A stretch of DNA of 7,215 nt from Chloroflexota bacterium (GCA_026708165.1 JAPOVO010000065.1:1-7215); one strand, 5' to 3'. Positions 1 through 6,009 are shown, numbered from the stretch's first letter. Made by a program: numbers and translations. Notes: generated from the letters alone by a model not told the origin.

Positions 1-178
1 CGAAGCGTGCGTAGCGCACGTCGGCTCAACCTTTCAGATATGAGACTCCGCGTCGGGCACAGACATGTCGGGCACCATTTGGATCAGACCGAACCGGACT
101 GAGACGACTGGGTCGGGGCGAAGGTATATCAGATTCGCTCATCCACGCCCACCTGCGTCCTCAAGAAACGGAGACTAT
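1..178. other. Left-edge region without a gene
   Basis: I see no gene here. It lies downstream of the sodC stop codon on the minus strand. It contains a short hairpin at 6-20 (CGTGCG, loop TAG, CGCACG) and a 9-bp direct repeat GTCGGGCAC at 52-60 and 67-75, with a period of 15. Neither is followed by a T tract on either strand, so I do not call a terminator. A gene starting to the left of the window could end here, but no frame looks protein-like. Confidence 0.4.
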
Positions 179-904
179 CTAGTTGTCCGCCTGAATTCTC
201 TGAATCACGCCGCAAGCCACCCGACCTCCCGCCCCGGCGTCCTCGCCGTACGTGTCAGGCTTTGCGTGGACGATGATGGCCGAGCCGTCGGAGTCAAATA
301 GAGAGTTGTAAGCCCCCGCCGCCAGAGTCACATTGGCGGTGAAGAAGTCTGCCTTGGCCGCGCCATTTTCACCTGCGTAAATGTTGGGCAGGTCGCCCGC
401 GTGGAAGCCATCGACGTTATTGAAACCGTGACCCTTTCCCAAAGGACTGAAGTGATCGCCGGCAGCTCCAAAGTCAGGTTCACAGGCGCCGACCGCATGG
501 ATATGGAAGCCATGACCGCCGGGAGTCAGACCCAATACGTCAGCCGCGACCAGAACACCATGGGACATTTGTGTCAGCGTTACAACTCCAGCCTGTGAGC
601 CGTCGGTTCCTACCAGGGCAGCCCTGGCCGCCGCTCCCACGTCCGAGCCGTCCCACGTACGCAGTGCCACGGAACCAATCTCGGCCAACTCGTCGCGATG
701 CTCATTCACGCAAGCCTGCTCCGCCCGGTCGCCGTGTACGCGTTCGTAGATGCCGACGTTCTTGTATTTGCCTCGACTCTGCTCAAAGACGTCGTTAAGT
801 TCCACGCAGGTCCCAGGCCATTCATGGAGAGTATCCGCGCGCGCCGCGACCGCTAGGGCAGCCGCGCCAATTAGCGCAATTAGGACCGGGCGTAGAAACT
901 TCAT
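179..904 (-). CDS. sodC: Secreted Cu/Zn superoxide dismutase with an N-terminal extension
   Basis: This enzyme disproportionates superoxide to oxygen and hydrogen peroxide outside the cytoplasm. Residues 1-23 form a Sec signal peptide with an ARA cleavage site before D24. The SOD domain covers about 77-237. By family pattern the copper ligands are H134, H136, H151 and H213, and the zinc ligands are H151 (bridging), H159, H168 and D171. C141-C231 is the likely intrasubunit disulfide and R228 the substrate-guiding arginine. All active-site residues are present. Residues 24-76 are an extra segment outside the usual SOD fold with two cysteines (C33, C65); see findings. At 241 aa the protein is longer than typical bacterial SodC (about 170-180 aa). 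The ATG follows a GAGGCGG ribosome site at 911-917 with 6-nt spacing. The 233-bp gap to the upstream gene shows no convincing promoter, so co-transcription with the DUF899 gene is possible but unproven. Confidence 0.93.
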   Translation of the reverse strand: MKFLRPVLIALIGAAALAVAARADTLHEWPGTCVELNDVFEQSRGKYKNVGIYERVHGDRAEQACVNEHRDELAEIGSVALRTWDGSDVGAAARAALVGTDGSQAGVVTLTQMSHGVLVAADVLGLTPGGHGFHIHAVGACEPDFGAAGDHFSPLGKGHGFNNVDGFHAGDLPNIYAGENGAAKADFFTANVTLAAGAYNSLFDSDGSAIIVHAKPDTYGEDAGAGGRVACGVIQRIQADN

Positions 905-1137
905 GACGAGCCGCCTCGGAGAAATGCTAAAGACAACGAAGTCTATCGAAAAAGCCAGCGTCGGGGTTCAGGCCGTCTCCACTGTCGCTTAACTCGAAGA
1001 CCGGGACAGAATTGCTCGCGATTTTCATATAGAGAATCCGGACGGATCCCGACATCCTCTCCCGATCCCCTGAACCTTGCTGAAGCGAACCCACCGGCTC
1101 CGCGCTGCTCAATCTGGTCTGCGAAACCTATTGCCCG

Positions 1138-1767
1138 CTAGCCGAGAACATTCTCCCCGCCATCGTCGAGTTCCCGTGGCCTCAACCAGTAGTTGAACTG
1201 CGGCGTCCAGTCGTCCTCGCTGTAGCCGGCCAGCGCCAGAATGTGCCAGACCGAGCAGAAAATGTCGCCAGGTCCGAAGAAGACGGAGTTCTTACGCACG
1301 ATCTTGCCGTCCTTCCGTTCGTACAGGGCGGCTCCAGGCATGTTGTCGTAGTCAGGAGTCGCGATCTGCTCGCGCATGTAATCGCCCCCCGCGTGAGAGG
1401 CGAGTCGGAATCGCCAGCCGCGGGAATTCGCGAATAGTCGCTGGGTCTCGGGATCGTCCTTTGACACGAGCACAACCGCCATCGCCGACTCCAGGTGCGG
1501 TACGAAGCCGTTGAACCCGTCGGCCCACAACGTGCAAGACCGGCATCCTTGGCCCATGTTGTGAATTACAAACAGCTTGTCCCACCCTGCGAAGAGATCG
1601 CTCAGACGCGTCTCCCCGTCCTGAGTCTGGAACGTGTAGTCGGGTACTTCATAACCGGAAGCCGCCCGCCGCATCGCGTTGAGCCTCTCGGTCAGAACGC
1701 CAATGTGAAGCTCCAATTCCTCGATCGTGGCGTTGGCGTCGATTGAAAGTACTTCCGAGTCAGACAT
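1138..1767 (-). CDS. DUF899-type thioredoxin-fold protein
   Basis: The 209-aa protein has the pattern of DUF899, a thioredoxin/peroxiredoxin-like family of unknown substrate, probably cytoplasmic because no signal peptide is visible. Residues 14-36 form a likely N-terminal helix. Residues 42-67 give the AhpC-like opening (YTF, DGET, LSDLF, LFVIH). The redox motif is C75-R-S-C78 in GQGCRSCTLWADGFNG, which I regard as diagnostic for the family. The C-terminal part (WHILALAG, DDWTPQFNYW, 174-194) also fits. A third cysteine is C171. The ATG has a strong AGGAGG site at 1772-1777, 4 nt upstream. The gene lies 98 bp downstream of tRNA-Asn on the same strand and upstream of sodC, so a redox or peroxide-related role is plausible. 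The catalytic activity cannot be read from the sequence. Confidence 0.88.
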   Translation of the reverse strand: MSDSEVLSIDANATIEELELHIGVLTERLNAMRRAASGYEVPDYTFQTQDGETRLSDLFAGWDKLFVIHNMGQGCRSCTLWADGFNGFVPHLESAMAVVLVSKDDPETQRLFANSRGWRFRLASHAGGDYMREQIATPDYDNMPGAALYERKDGKIVRKNSVFFGPGDIFCSVWHILALAGYSEDDWTPQFNYWLRPRELDDGGENVLG

Positions 1768-1826
1768 CTCCCCTCCTCTCTAACCTTCTCATCGTGTACA
1801 ACATCCCTCTTCAGCTTCACGAGTAG

Positions 1827-1839
1827 GTCAACTGTTGAC
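1827..1839. promoter_or_regulatory. Inverted repeat GTCAAC-T-GTTGAC, candidate operator
   Basis: Six-bp arms around a single central base lie between the tRNA-Asn 3' end and the DUF899 start codon, 59 bp upstream of that ATG. On the minus strand one arm contains TTGACC, which resembles a -35 hexamer, but no good -10 is found at the right distance. It could be a regulator site or a chance palindrome. It is not a terminator, as no T tract follows. Confidence 0.25.
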
Positions 1840-1865
1840 AAGGGGACTCTTCGTATCGACAGACT

Positions 1866-1941
1866 TGGCTCCTCGGGCAGGACTTGAACCTGCAACCATA
1901 CGGTTAACAGCCGTCCGCTCTACCAATTGAGCTACCGAGGA
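1866..1941 (-). tRNA. tRNA-Asn(GTT)
   Basis: The minus strand folds as a full cloverleaf. The acceptor is TCCTCGG (1941-1935) with CCGAGGA (1876-1870), the D stem GCTC/GAGC, and the T arm GCAGG-TTCAAGT-CCTGC. The anticodon loop CTGTTAA places anticodon GTT at 1908-1906, reading Asn AAC/AAU. The discriminator is G at 1869 and CCA is encoded at 1868-1866. The anticodon stem GACGG/CCGTA has four Watson-Crick pairs and a G-A mismatch at its outer (27-43) pair. The gene has its own promoter immediately upstream and is the only tRNA on this strand in the window. Confidence 0.97.
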
Positions 1942-1954
1942 CTGTACTGCCAAC

Positions 1955-1982
1955 ATTATCGGGTATCGGGCACGCATCTCAA
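1955..1982 (-). promoter_or_regulatory. Sigma70-type promoter for tRNA-Asn
   Basis: On the minus strand TTGAGA (1982-1977, 5 of 6 to the -35 consensus) is followed by a 16-nt spacer and GATAAT (1960-1955, 5 of 6 to the -10 consensus). Transcription would start about 1948, leaving a leader of about 7 nt before the tRNA 5' end at 1941. Position and spacing are what a dedicated tRNA promoter should look like. Confidence 0.62.
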
Positions 1983-2039
1983 CAGTCTGCCCGTCAGCGG
2001 CGCGGACGAATTTGCGCCCGGCGACGATCGACGCCCGTC

Positions 2040-2915
2040 TCACGGCGACCGCTCGCCCAGAATGTCGCAAATCACGCGTTCGGCTTTCGCTGCTGCTCGT
2101 GGGTCGTTTGACCGGTGCCTCCGGAGTTGCAGCAATGCCTTCCACAGCCCCCACCCCCGCCCACGTACCCGGGTCCCTTCATCGACTGCCAGCTCCGCGC
2201 GAAACGCCTCCCGGCTTTTCCCTGAGAACAGCGTCCAGGCTATCGTCACGTCGCATGACGGGTCCCCGGCAACCAACTGCCCGAAGTCGATCACCCCGCA
2301 CAGCCGTCCGTCCTTCACCAGCAGGTTCCCATCCGCGACATCTCCGTGGACCCATACCGGCCGGCGACCAAACCGCTCCGCCAGCGCCGCCTCCCACGCC
2401 GCAGCGGCGGCGTTCCGATCGATTACATCCCGCAACTCGTCCATGCTCTCGCGAGTTTCGGCGTCGTAGACCGCCAAGTCCCCGCCGCGAAAGAAATTGT
2501 GCTTCCCGGGCACCGGCGCGCCGGTCGCGTCTATCGACTGCAGACAATTCAGAAAGCTGGCCAGGCGCCTGGCGAATTCGACCATATCGGCGATGCGATC
2601 TTTCGACGCCGTCTCTCCCAGGATCCAACTCAGAATCGACCACGGCCAGGGAAACTCCAGGCTGGGCCTGCCTTTTCCGAGAAGCACTGGTATGGGCAGT
2701 GGGAGATGTGGCCCAAGCTTCGGGAGCCACTCGTGCTCGACCGCCACATGCGCGGCGTAGGTCTCTCGACTAGGCAAACGGACGCTCATCGCTTGGCCGA
2801 GACGGAATGTGCGGTTGTCGTGCCCGCCGGGCGCGACCGGCTTTATCGGCAGTCCCGCCCACTGCGGGAACTGGCTGGACACCAGCCCTCTTACGAGGCA
2901 TGTGTCGATCTTCAC
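2040..2915 (-). CDS. APH-family phosphotransferase (substrate unknown)
   Basis: The 291-aa protein is an aminoglycoside-phosphotransferase/choline-kinase-fold enzyme that should move the ATP gamma-phosphate onto a small hydroxylated substrate. The N-lobe has the family features GGHDNRTFRLG (30-40) and SVRLPSR (44-50), where R46 stands at the position of the usual beta3 lysine. E60 may be the helix-C glutamate. The Brenner catalytic motif is H190-G-D192-VADG-N197, with D192 as catalytic base, and the metal-binding motif is IDFGQ with D210. The length is normal. The start codon is GTG: no in-frame ATG lies between it and the upstream stop at 2994-2996, and homologous-looking residues (LVRGL, FPQWA) begin a few codons later. 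No strong ribosome site is visible. It is divergent from moeA and lies upstream of tRNA-Asn. Antibiotic resistance should not be assumed, because most members of this fold in environmental genomes have unknown substrates. Confidence 0.9.
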   Translation of the reverse strand: MKIDTCLVRGLVSSQFPQWAGLPIKPVAPGGHDNRTFRLGQAMSVRLPSRETYAAHVAVEHEWLPKLGPHLPLPIPVLLGKGRPSLEFPWPWSILSWILGETASKDRIADMVEFARRLASFLNCLQSIDATGAPVPGKHNFFRGGDLAVYDAETRESMDELRDVIDRNAAAAAWEAALAERFGRRPVWVHGDVADGNLLVKDGRLCGVIDFGQLVAGDPSCDVTIAWTLFSGKSREAFRAELAVDEGTRVRGRGWGLWKALLQLRRHRSNDPRAAAKAERVICDILGERSP

Positions 2916-3010
2916 AGGGTCGAACCGCCGCTGTTCGCTTCTGCCCCAACCATCATCACCCCCACTCCTATCGTCATTTCCCCCGCCATCGTCTCACCCG
3001 TCAGGTACAT

Positions 3011-3039
3011 CCCCGCGAAAGCGGGGAGCGTGAAGCGCT
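3011..3039. repeat. REP-like double hairpin with GAAA loop
   Basis: CCCCGC (3011-3016), GAAA loop (3017-3020) and GCGGGG (3021-3026) form a perfect 6-bp stem with a GNRA tetraloop. It is followed without a gap by a second small stem AGCG/CGCT (3027-3030 with 3036-3039). GGAATCCA follows at 3040-3047, and a degenerate CGTCATTTCCC lies upstream near 2973. This matches the style of dispersed intergenic repeats of the form TCCCGCGAAAGCGGGAATCCA found in many bacterial genomes. Only one copy is in the window, so its repetitive nature is inferred. Confidence 0.55.
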
Positions 3040-3156
3040 GGAATCCACACGCCTGAACAAAACCGCCCCATGCTTCCACTCTCGAAGTCCATCGAGAAAT
3101 CATGTGATGCCTGGGAAGCCACGGGAGTGCCCGCCGCCCGGTCTCATATACTGAGT

Positions 3157-3168
3157 TCAATCGATTGA
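3157..3168. promoter_or_regulatory. Perfect 12-bp palindrome TCAATCGATTGA upstream of moeA
   Basis: This perfect palindrome ends 48 bp before the moeA ATG and begins 5 bp after the TATACT candidate -10 (3147-3152), where a repressor operator would often lie. Roughly one or two 12-bp perfect palindromes are expected by chance in a window this size, so only its intergenic position supports a regulatory reading. Confidence 0.3.
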
Positions 3169-3216
3169 CTTGCCAAACGTACAACTCTCGTTGGTGGGGA
3201 GTAAGGCGGCGACCGG

Positions 3217-4503
3217 ATGACCGACATTACGACTTTCCTTAGCGTCGAGCAGGCTGCCGAGCGCATTCTGTCGGTCTTCGAGCCGCTGGATGCTATTGAG
3301 GTACCGCTCGACCGATCTCTCGGGATGGTTCTCGCCGCCGACGTGATCGCGCCTCATGACGTTCCTCTCAACGACAACTCCGCCTTCGACGGCTACGCCC
3401 TGCACGCGGCCGATATCGCAAGTGCTTCGGAGCAGTCACCCGTCCGCCTGCAGGTCGTATACGACTTGCAGGCCGGCTTTGTGGGCGACGCGCCTGTAAG
3501 CCGGGGGCAGGCCGTAAGGATCATGACGGGCGCGCCCGTGCCAGAGGGGGCCGACACGGTCGTCGGATTCGAATCCACCGACCGCGAGGACTGGGGCAAG
3601 TTCGGAACCGATCCTCGCGGTGATTCCGTGCAGGATCGGTCGTTCGTCACGGTGCTCGAGGTCGAGGAAAAGGGCGAGAACATCCGCCTTGCCGGTGAAG
3701 ACATCGCACAAGGCCAGATGGCGCTCCCCAAAGGCACCGAACTGAGACCGGGCGCCATCGGCGTTTTGGCATCGCTCGGGTACGGCCGCGTGCCGGTGCA
3801 CCGCAGGCCCGTGGTCGCCGTGATACCGACCGGCGATGAGATTATCGAGGTTACCGACCCCATTTCGCCCGGCAAGGTACGCAACAGCCACGCCTGGGGG
3901 CTGGAATCGCTCGTACGTCATCACGGTGGAGCGCCCCGTCGCTGGAGCATAGTCCCCGACGACATCGACGCCGTGCGGGAAAACCTACGTGCCGCCGCCG
4001 AGGTTTCCGATCTGATGCTCACCATCGGCGGGGTTTCGATGGGCGATTACGACCTCGTCAAAAACGTCGTCGGCACACACGGCAACGTGGACTTCTGGCA
4101 GATAGCCATGCGCCCGGGCAAGCCGCTCGTGTTTGGCGAGATCGACGGTACCCCGATCATGGGACTGCCCGGCAATCCGGTCTCCGGTCTGGTCGTGTTC
4201 GAGCAGTTCGGCCGCCCGGCGGTCCGCAAGATGCTCGGATTCACCAAGCTCCGCAAGCCCACGGTCGAAGCCGTTCTCAAGCAGGGCGTTTACGGCAAGC
4301 GCGGACGCCGCATCTACGCGCGAGTGAAAGTGGAGCGAGTCGACGGCGGTTACGAGTGCTGGCCGACTGGCGAGCAGGGATCCGGGATTATGTCCTCGAT
4401 GGCAAAGGCCGACGGACTCGCGATCATCTCGGAGCACGGCGGTAGTGTTCCGGCGGGAGAAACCGTGGCGGTCCAAATGCTGGACTGGCCCGACGTGGAT
4501 TAG
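3217..4503 (+). CDS. moeA: Molybdopterin molybdotransferase MoeA
   Basis: MoeA inserts molybdate into adenylylated molybdopterin, the last common step of molybdenum cofactor synthesis, in the cytoplasm. The 428-aa protein is complete. The N-terminal region has NSAFDGYALH (54-63), with D58 at the position of the conserved MoeA aspartate, and MTGAPVP (103-109) followed by GADTVV. The MogA-like domain shows VAVIPTGDE (200-208), TIGGVSMGDYD (269-279), RPGKPL (299-304) and GLPGNPVSG (316-324). The C-terminal beta domain runs from about 345 to 425. Residues 119-145 form a longer linker before ENIR-GED than in E. coli MoeA (411 aa). The ATG is preceded by AAGG at 3203-3206 (10-nt spacing), a modest ribosome site. 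No other cofactor or molybdoenzyme gene is in the window, so its partners must be elsewhere. The adjacent tRNA-Val could be cotranscribed, as the gap is only 61 bp. Confidence 0.96.
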   Translation: MTDITTFLSVEQAAERILSVFEPLDAIEVPLDRSLGMVLAADVIAPHDVPLNDNSAFDGYALHAADIASASEQSPVRLQVVYDLQAGFVGDAPVSRGQAVRIMTGAPVPEGADTVVGFESTDREDWGKFGTDPRGDSVQDRSFVTVLEVEEKGENIRLAGEDIAQGQMALPKGTELRPGAIGVLASLGYGRVPVHRRPVVAVIPTGDEIIEVTDPISPGKVRNSHAWGLESLVRHHGGAPRRWSIVPDDIDAVRENLRAAAEVSDLMLTIGGVSMGDYDLVKNVVGTHGNVDFWQIAMRPGKPLVFGEIDGTPIMGLPGNPVSGLVVFEQFGRPAVRKMLGFTKLRKPTVEAVLKQGVYGKRGRRIYARVKVERVDGGYECWPTGEQGSGIMSSMAKADGLAIISEHGGSVPAGETVAVQMLDWPDVD

Positions 4504-4512
4504 TAGCCTGCC

Positions 4513-4534
4513 CGCCGCCGGTCGTTCGGCGGCG
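4513..4534 (+). terminator. GC-rich hairpin after moeA, possible weak terminator
   Basis: CGCCGCCG (4513-4520), a 6-nt loop and CGGCGGCG (4527-4534) form a perfect 8-bp stem beginning 10 nt after the moeA stop. No T tract follows, so it is not a classical intrinsic terminator. It may protect the moeA 3' end or be a Rho-assisted stop. Confidence 0.3.
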
Positions 4535-4544
4535 CGCCGGTCGA

Positions 4545-4550
4545 TATACT
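4545..4550 (+). promoter_or_regulatory. TATACT, candidate -10 for tRNA-Val
   Basis: TATACT matches the -10 consensus at 5 of 6 positions and would start transcription about 8 nt before the tRNA 5' end at 4565. The spacing resembles the tRNA-Asn promoter in this window. No good -35 hexamer lies 16-18 bp upstream, where the GC-rich hairpin sits, so read-through from moeA is an alternative. Confidence 0.35.
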
Positions 4551-4564
4551 CGAAGACTCGATTT

Positions 4565-4641
4565 GGGCGTGTAGCTCAGCTGGTCAGAGCGCACGGTTCA
4601 CATCCGTGAGGCCACAGGTTCGAGTCCTGTCACGCCCACCA
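4565..4641 (+). tRNA. tRNA-Val(CAC)
   Basis: A complete 77-nt cloverleaf with all stems fully paired. Acceptor GGGCGTG (4565-4571) pairs with CACGCCC (4631-4637), D stem GCTC/GAGC, anticodon stem CACGG/CCGTG, and T arm ACAGG-TTCGAGT-CCTGT. The anticodon loop TTCACAT gives CAC at 4599-4601, reading Val GUG. The discriminator is A at 4638 and CCA is encoded at 4639-4641. It lies between moeA and the second kinase gene, both on the same strand. Confidence 0.97.
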
Positions 4642-4772
4642 AGCTGGACAAAATCAGGAACCTTAGTCCTCAGATTCAGCCTTCCTCTGTAGTGGCCGCC
4701 TCTCTACTCGCGCAGAAGGCGAGCGTATTGGTCGACTGCGAGAACTTAGGAGCAGCTAGCCTGCGGCCTTTC

Positions 4773-4838
4773 CTTTTTTCTCCCAACCGATCGGCGGCCG
4801 TATCAACTTGCCACGGCCGCCGATGAGTCAGAAAAAAG
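4773..4838. repeat. Long nested inverted repeat between tRNA-Val and the second kinase
   Basis: Two perfect arms are nested. The outer arms are CTTTTTTCT (4773-4781) and AGAAAAAAG (4830-4838). The inner arms are ATCGGCGGCCGT (4790-4801) and ACGGCCGCCGAT (4813-4824). They enclose an 11-nt loop (4802-4812), with unpaired inner segments of 8 and 5 nt. In total 21 bp pair without mismatch inside the arms. On either strand the T tract comes before the GC stem and the A tract after it, the reverse of a classical terminator. It may be a structured RNA element, a remnant of a small mobile element, or a terminator of another type for tRNA-Val. The rest of the spacer (4642-4915) shows no gene. Confidence 0.6.
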
Positions 4839-4915
4839 CAATCCAGCCCCTAGGGTTCAGGTTGCCACCTAGAATATGTCCTACTCCAATGACGGAACAA
4901 CGGGTTAGCTGAGCA

Positions 4916-5839
4916 GTGGGACAGTCCACATCCGAAGCCGAGGCGATCATCGGCGAGAGCGACCAGCTTCGCTCAGTCGATGCCATCGAATTCCTCGACA
5001 AGGGATTCTCCGACGAACGGAAGTATGTGATCTGGGAGGGCGGCGAACCTACCTACTTGCTCAGGATTAGCGGCATCGAAAAGCTGCTGCGGCGTCGGGA
5101 TGACTTCGAGCTCCTCCGCACCCATCACAACAGAGGCATTCGCTGCTCTCCGCCCCTCGAATTCGGCATCGACCGACGAAGCCGGCTCTGTTATGCCTTG
5201 CTCGGCTACATTCCTGGCGAGAGCGGGTCAGACGCGATTCCGAAGCTGCCAGACTCGGTTCAGTACGAAATCGGGATGGATGCAGGCCAAGAGCTATGGG
5301 CTCTGCACCAGTTGAAACATCCCACCGGTAACTTCGATTGGTTTGATGTCCGGGTTGCCAAGTACCACAGCAAGGTCATCCAGGCCCGCGAACACGGACT
5401 GACGTTCAGAGGACAGGCAAAGGTCGAGCGCTATATCGACACCAACATCTCCCTCCTGCGAGAGAGTCAAGTGCGTTTCCAACATGACGACTACCACTCG
5501 GACAATCTGATTGTCCGTGAAGGGAAACTTCAGGGAGTCATAGACTTCAATAGGTGCGACTGGGGTGACCCGGTAGAAGACTTCTACAAAGTCCCGTGGT
5601 TCACCACGACGATCAGCATTCCTTTCGCACGGGGCCAGGTCGAAGGCTACCTGGACGTCGCATCGCCCGATCGCTTCTGGGAACGATACAACCTACTGGT
5701 CGCCCTCAATCTGCACGGCAGCCTCATATTCGCGCTCCAAGAGAATATGGACTGGTGGCCGGAAAGACTGGACAGGATCGTCTCCGAACACGATTTTGAA
5801 AAAGGCGGTCCACCAGGTTGGTTTGTAGAGGGCTCTTAG
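4916..5839 (+). CDS. APH-family phosphotransferase, second and distinct type
   Basis: This 307-aa protein has the APH/choline-kinase fold. It belongs to a different subfamily from the minus-strand kinase, resembling APH-like proteins common in Firmicutes. Seen in order: DKGFSDERKYVI (28-39), the beta3-like strand YLLRIS (47-52) with R50 where many kinases have lysine, EFG (82-84), GYIPGE (97-102), catalytic motif H190-D-D192-YHSD-N197 with aspartate in place of the usual glycine after histidine, and metal-binding VIDFNRCDWGDP with D210 (208-219). The catalytic residues are intact, so it should be active; the substrate is unknown. The start is GTG: an in-frame TGA lies two codons upstream (4910-4912), so no longer start is possible. 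No ribosome site is clear. Hand counts of 180 coding bases give about 53% GC against about 64% for 180 bases of moeA, suggesting a different origin. The gene lies 274 bp after tRNA-Val and 279 bp before dgkA. Confidence 0.88.
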   Translation: MGQSTSEAEAIIGESDQLRSVDAIEFLDKGFSDERKYVIWEGGEPTYLLRISGIEKLLRRRDDFELLRTHHNRGIRCSPPLEFGIDRRSRLCYALLGYIPGESGSDAIPKLPDSVQYEIGMDAGQELWALHQLKHPTGNFDWFDVRVAKYHSKVIQAREHGLTFRGQAKVERYIDTNISLLRESQVRFQHDDYHSDNLIVREGKLQGVIDFNRCDWGDPVEDFYKVPWFTTTISIPFARGQVEGYLDVASPDRFWERYNLLVALNLHGSLIFALQENMDWWPERLDRIVSEHDFEKGGPPGWFVEGS

Positions 5840-5981
5840 CATCGCCCCCTACATACGCAAATACGTCGATGCACACGAGAAGATGGTATTCGGGCAATCA
5901 CCTGCGAGCGCAACGCCGGACACACGTAATAGAGCTCAATCAGCTATGGTCCTCGAGGTCGCGACGCGCTGGCAATACAGC

Positions 5982-6009
5982 TTTCGATATCATCCTGATC
6001 CTGTATAAG
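5982..6009 (+). promoter_or_regulatory. Possible promoter for dgkA
   Basis: TATAAG (6004-6009, 5 of 6 to the -10 consensus) lies 16 nt after TTTCGA (5982-5987, only 3 of 6 to the -35 consensus). It is about 110 bp upstream of the dgkA ATG, within the 279-bp gap after the kinase gene. The rest of that gap (5840-6118) shows no gene or clear structure. The weak -35 makes this tentative. Confidence 0.2.

Larger units (their letters stand above)
2916..3216. other. Divergent intergenic region between the APH gene and moeA
   Basis: These 301 bp separate the minus-strand kinase from plus-strand moeA and should hold both promoters. I found no convincing -35/-10 pair. TATACT at 3147-3152 is a fair -10 for moeA but lacks a -35 at 16-18 bp. 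The region contains the REP-like hairpins at 3011-3039 and a perfect palindrome at 3157-3168. Open frames across it have no protein-like composition. One minus-strand frame reads LPAFAGM, the usual false translation of such hairpin repeats. Confidence 0.5.

Noticed and set aside
144..153. CACGCCCACC, identical to 10 bases at the tRNA-Val 3' end (4631-4640), as a possible att site
   Set aside because: Only 10 bp match, the flanks differ, no integrase is present, and the enclosed 4.5 kb contains ordinary chromosomal genes. Chance is the simpler explanation.
2012..2773. Long plus-strand open frame of about 250 codons opposite the kinase gene
   Set aside because: It is very rich in Arg, Pro and Ser, typical of the antisense of a high-GC gene, and shows no motifs. 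The minus-strand kinase explains the region.
2912..3184. Minus-strand open frame of 90 codons in the divergent intergenic region
   Set aside because: Its LPAFAGM segment is the false translation of a hairpin repeat, and the rest has no protein-like pattern.
5825..5852. Hairpin GTAGAGGG/CCCCCTAC across the second kinase stop codon as a terminator
   Set aside because: The stem has a mismatch, a 12-nt loop, overlaps the coding end, and no T tract follows.
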